From: JBDTMT01 sp033764095
GTDB taxonomy: Bacteria; Desulfobacterota; Binatia; HRBIN30; CADEER01
Length of the DNA stretch: 6,711 nucleotides
Reading direction: 5' to 3'
NCBI GenBank assembly: GCA_033764095.1
Contig: JANRJF010000364.1
Span: forward strand, 1-6,711
The notes under the pieces were generated by a model. That model searched no databases. It was not told the origin of the DNA and was given only the letters and a program-made list of their open reading frames with translations. Within the stretch, counting starts at the first letter, position 1; the number at the start of each line of letters is the position of its first letter. Below, in pieces: positions 5,820 through 6,711 of the stretch. The translations under genes were made by a program, and so were the position numbers.

Positions 5820-6518
5820 TCAGTCGGTGTTGCCAACCGCCTCCGCCTCGCCCGCCGGCAGCGGCGCGATGCAGGCCGGATCCTCGTGGGCCGGCGCGTT
5901 GACCAGCGACGAGACCGGATAGGCCTCCAGCCAGTCGTCCGGACAGGGCACCAGCAGCGGCCGCAGCGCGAACGGGTCGCACGCGGCCGGATCGAGCCAG
6001 GTGTCCCACGCGTCGGGCGGCAGGATCACCGGCATGCGGTCGTGGATCGGCGCCAGCAGCGGGTTGGCGCCGGTGGTGATGATGGTGCACGAGGCGATCG
6101 GCTCGCCGCTCGCCGGGCGCCAGACGTCCCACAGCCCGGCAAACGCCAGCGGCTCGCCGTCGCGCGGCCGGATGTGGAACGGCTCGCGGGCGCGCGCGCC
6201 GCGCCGCCACTCGTAGAAGCCGTCGCTCGGGATCAGGCAGCGCTGGCGCGCGAAGGCGGCGCGGAATGCCGGCCGCGTCGCCAGCGTCTCGGCGCGAGCG
6301 TTGATGTGGCGGTGGCCGACGCGCGGATCGTCGGCGAAGTGCGGGATCAAGCCCCAGCGCGCCGGCCGCAGCCGCCGCGTCGGCCGGTTGGGAATCACCA
6401 GGACCGGCTGCGAGGGGGCGATGTTGTAGCGTGGCGGCGGGTCCGCCGGCGCCGCGGCGAGCGCGAAGCGCTGCTGCAGGCGGCGGCCCGACGAGGTCAG
6501 CGTGAAGCGCCCGCACAT
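5820..6518 (-). CDS. yedK: SRAP-domain abasic-site processing protein (YedK/HMCES family)
   Basis: The 232-residue product starts MCGRFTL. In this family the initiator Met is removed and Cys2 forms a stable thiazolidine crosslink with abasic sites in single-stranded DNA, shielding them during replication. The start at 6518 is therefore fixed by function; an open frame extends 44 codons further upstream but would bury the Cys. Other signatures are in order: RYNIAPSQ (30-37), RWGLIPH (54-60), HINARAETLA with N73, CLIPSDGFYEW with E103, and PIHDRMPVIL with H159. These match the C2, N75, E105 and H160 active site described for E. coli YedK, at nearly the same spacing. All key residues are intact and length is normal. 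It is cytosolic. It stands first of two minus-strand genes, 58 bp from the divergent lipoprotein gene. There is no clear Shine-Dalgarno and no recognisable LexA box. Confidence 0.95.
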   Translation of the reverse strand: MCGRFTLTSSGRRLQQRFALAAAPADPPPRYNIAPSQPVLVIPNRPTRRLRPARWGLIPHFADDPRVGHRHINARAETLATRPAFRAAFARQRCLIPSDGFYEWRRGARAREPFHIRPRDGEPLAFAGLWDVWRPASGEPIASCTIITTGANPLLAPIHDRMPVILPPDAWDTWLDPAACDPFALRPLLVPCPDDWLEAYPVSSLVNAPAHEDPACIAPLPAGEAEAVGNTD

Positions 6519-6576
6519 GCCGGACGCTTCGCAGCTTTTCTCCCCGGCGCGCAATCGGTGTAGGGGAAGGACCACC
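6519..6576. promoter_or_regulatory. Divergent SRAP/lipoprotein intergenic region
   Basis: This 58-bp gap must carry the start signals of both divergent genes. On the plus strand AGGGGAAGG (6562-6570) is a good ribosome-binding site six bases before GTG6577. I see no convincing -35/-10 pair on either strand; part of each promoter may overlap the opposite coding region. Confidence 0.4.
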
Positions 6577-6711
6577 GTGATCACGCCCGTTCGCTGCCGC
6601 TCGGCCCGCCGCCTGCTCGCCGCGCTGTGGCTCGCCGCCGGCTGCAGCACGACGGCGGCGCGCCCCGACGTCGCCTGGCGCGGACCGGCCCCCGGCGCGC
6701 CGGGCGCCGCG
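6577..6711 (+). CDS. Putative lipoprotein, N-terminal fragment
   Basis: A GTG start at 6577 opens a frame that runs to the window edge, giving 45 residues. It has a basic N-region (VRCRSARR), a hydrophobic core (LLAALWLAAG) and a cysteine in LAAGC-STT, which fits a lipobox cut by signal peptidase II. Position -3 is Ala rather than the commoner Leu, Val or Ile. After the Cys comes a disordered Ala/Pro/Gly-rich stretch (RPDVAWRGPAPGAPGAA). The residues after Cys are S-T-T, not Asp, so in enterobacterial rules it would go to the outer membrane. A good Shine-Dalgarno (AGGGGAAGG) supports the start. No functional domain lies within the window. Confidence 0.65.
   Translation, partial: MITPVRCRSARRLLAALWLAAGCSTTAARPDVAWRGPAPGAPGAA

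Noticed and set aside
5661..6563. A 300-codon plus-strand open frame opposite SRAP and the acylase start
   Set aside because: It is antisense to a gene with all SRAP active-site residues, has low-complexity Arg/Ala/Pro content and shows no motif.

Overview
The window is very GC-rich chromosomal DNA from a Gram-negative bacterium. The evidence is a signal-peptide-bearing beta-barrel protein that ends in an aromatic residue, a lipoprotein start, and a secreted Ntn-hydrolase. The style of two secreted proteins recalls deltaproteobacteria-like soil or sediment lineages such as Binatia: a Cys-rich protein with an IPTL-CTERM-like tail, and an enzyme ending in a dockerin-like EF-hand pair with 'VTVDELVRG'. 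That placement is from memory and is tentative. No tRNA, rRNA, CRISPR array, transposase or prophage gene is visible.

Layout. At the left edge is the N-terminal part of an exported beta-sandwich protein on the minus strand. Its coding frame runs through an AT-rich hairpin of GGCAAAA/TTTTGCC heptamers. Just upstream, also on the minus strand, is a 408-residue outer-membrane barrel (312-1538). A 109-bp divergent region separates it from a 123-residue Cys-rich secreted protein on the plus strand (1648-2019). A gene-free convergent region (2020-2335) holds two palindromic elements. The largest gene is a penicillin-acylase-family Ntn-hydrolase of 1142 residues (2336-5764, minus). It is preceded on the same strand by an SRAP/YedK-type abasic-site DNA-protein crosslink protein (5820-6518). 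A divergent lipoprotein gene runs off the right edge (6577 onward, plus).

How the genes may work together. The left-edge protein and the barrel are probably co-transcribed and act in the envelope. The acylase is an exported, self-processing hydrolase. Two related beta-type modules interrupt its catalytic chain, and its C-terminus carries calcium-binding and dockerin-like repeats. The SRAP protein is cytosolic, and its link to the acylase is probably only positional. The most unusual points are the two internal modules plus the dockerin-like tail of the acylase, and the heptamer element that seems to supply the hydrophobic core of a signal peptide.
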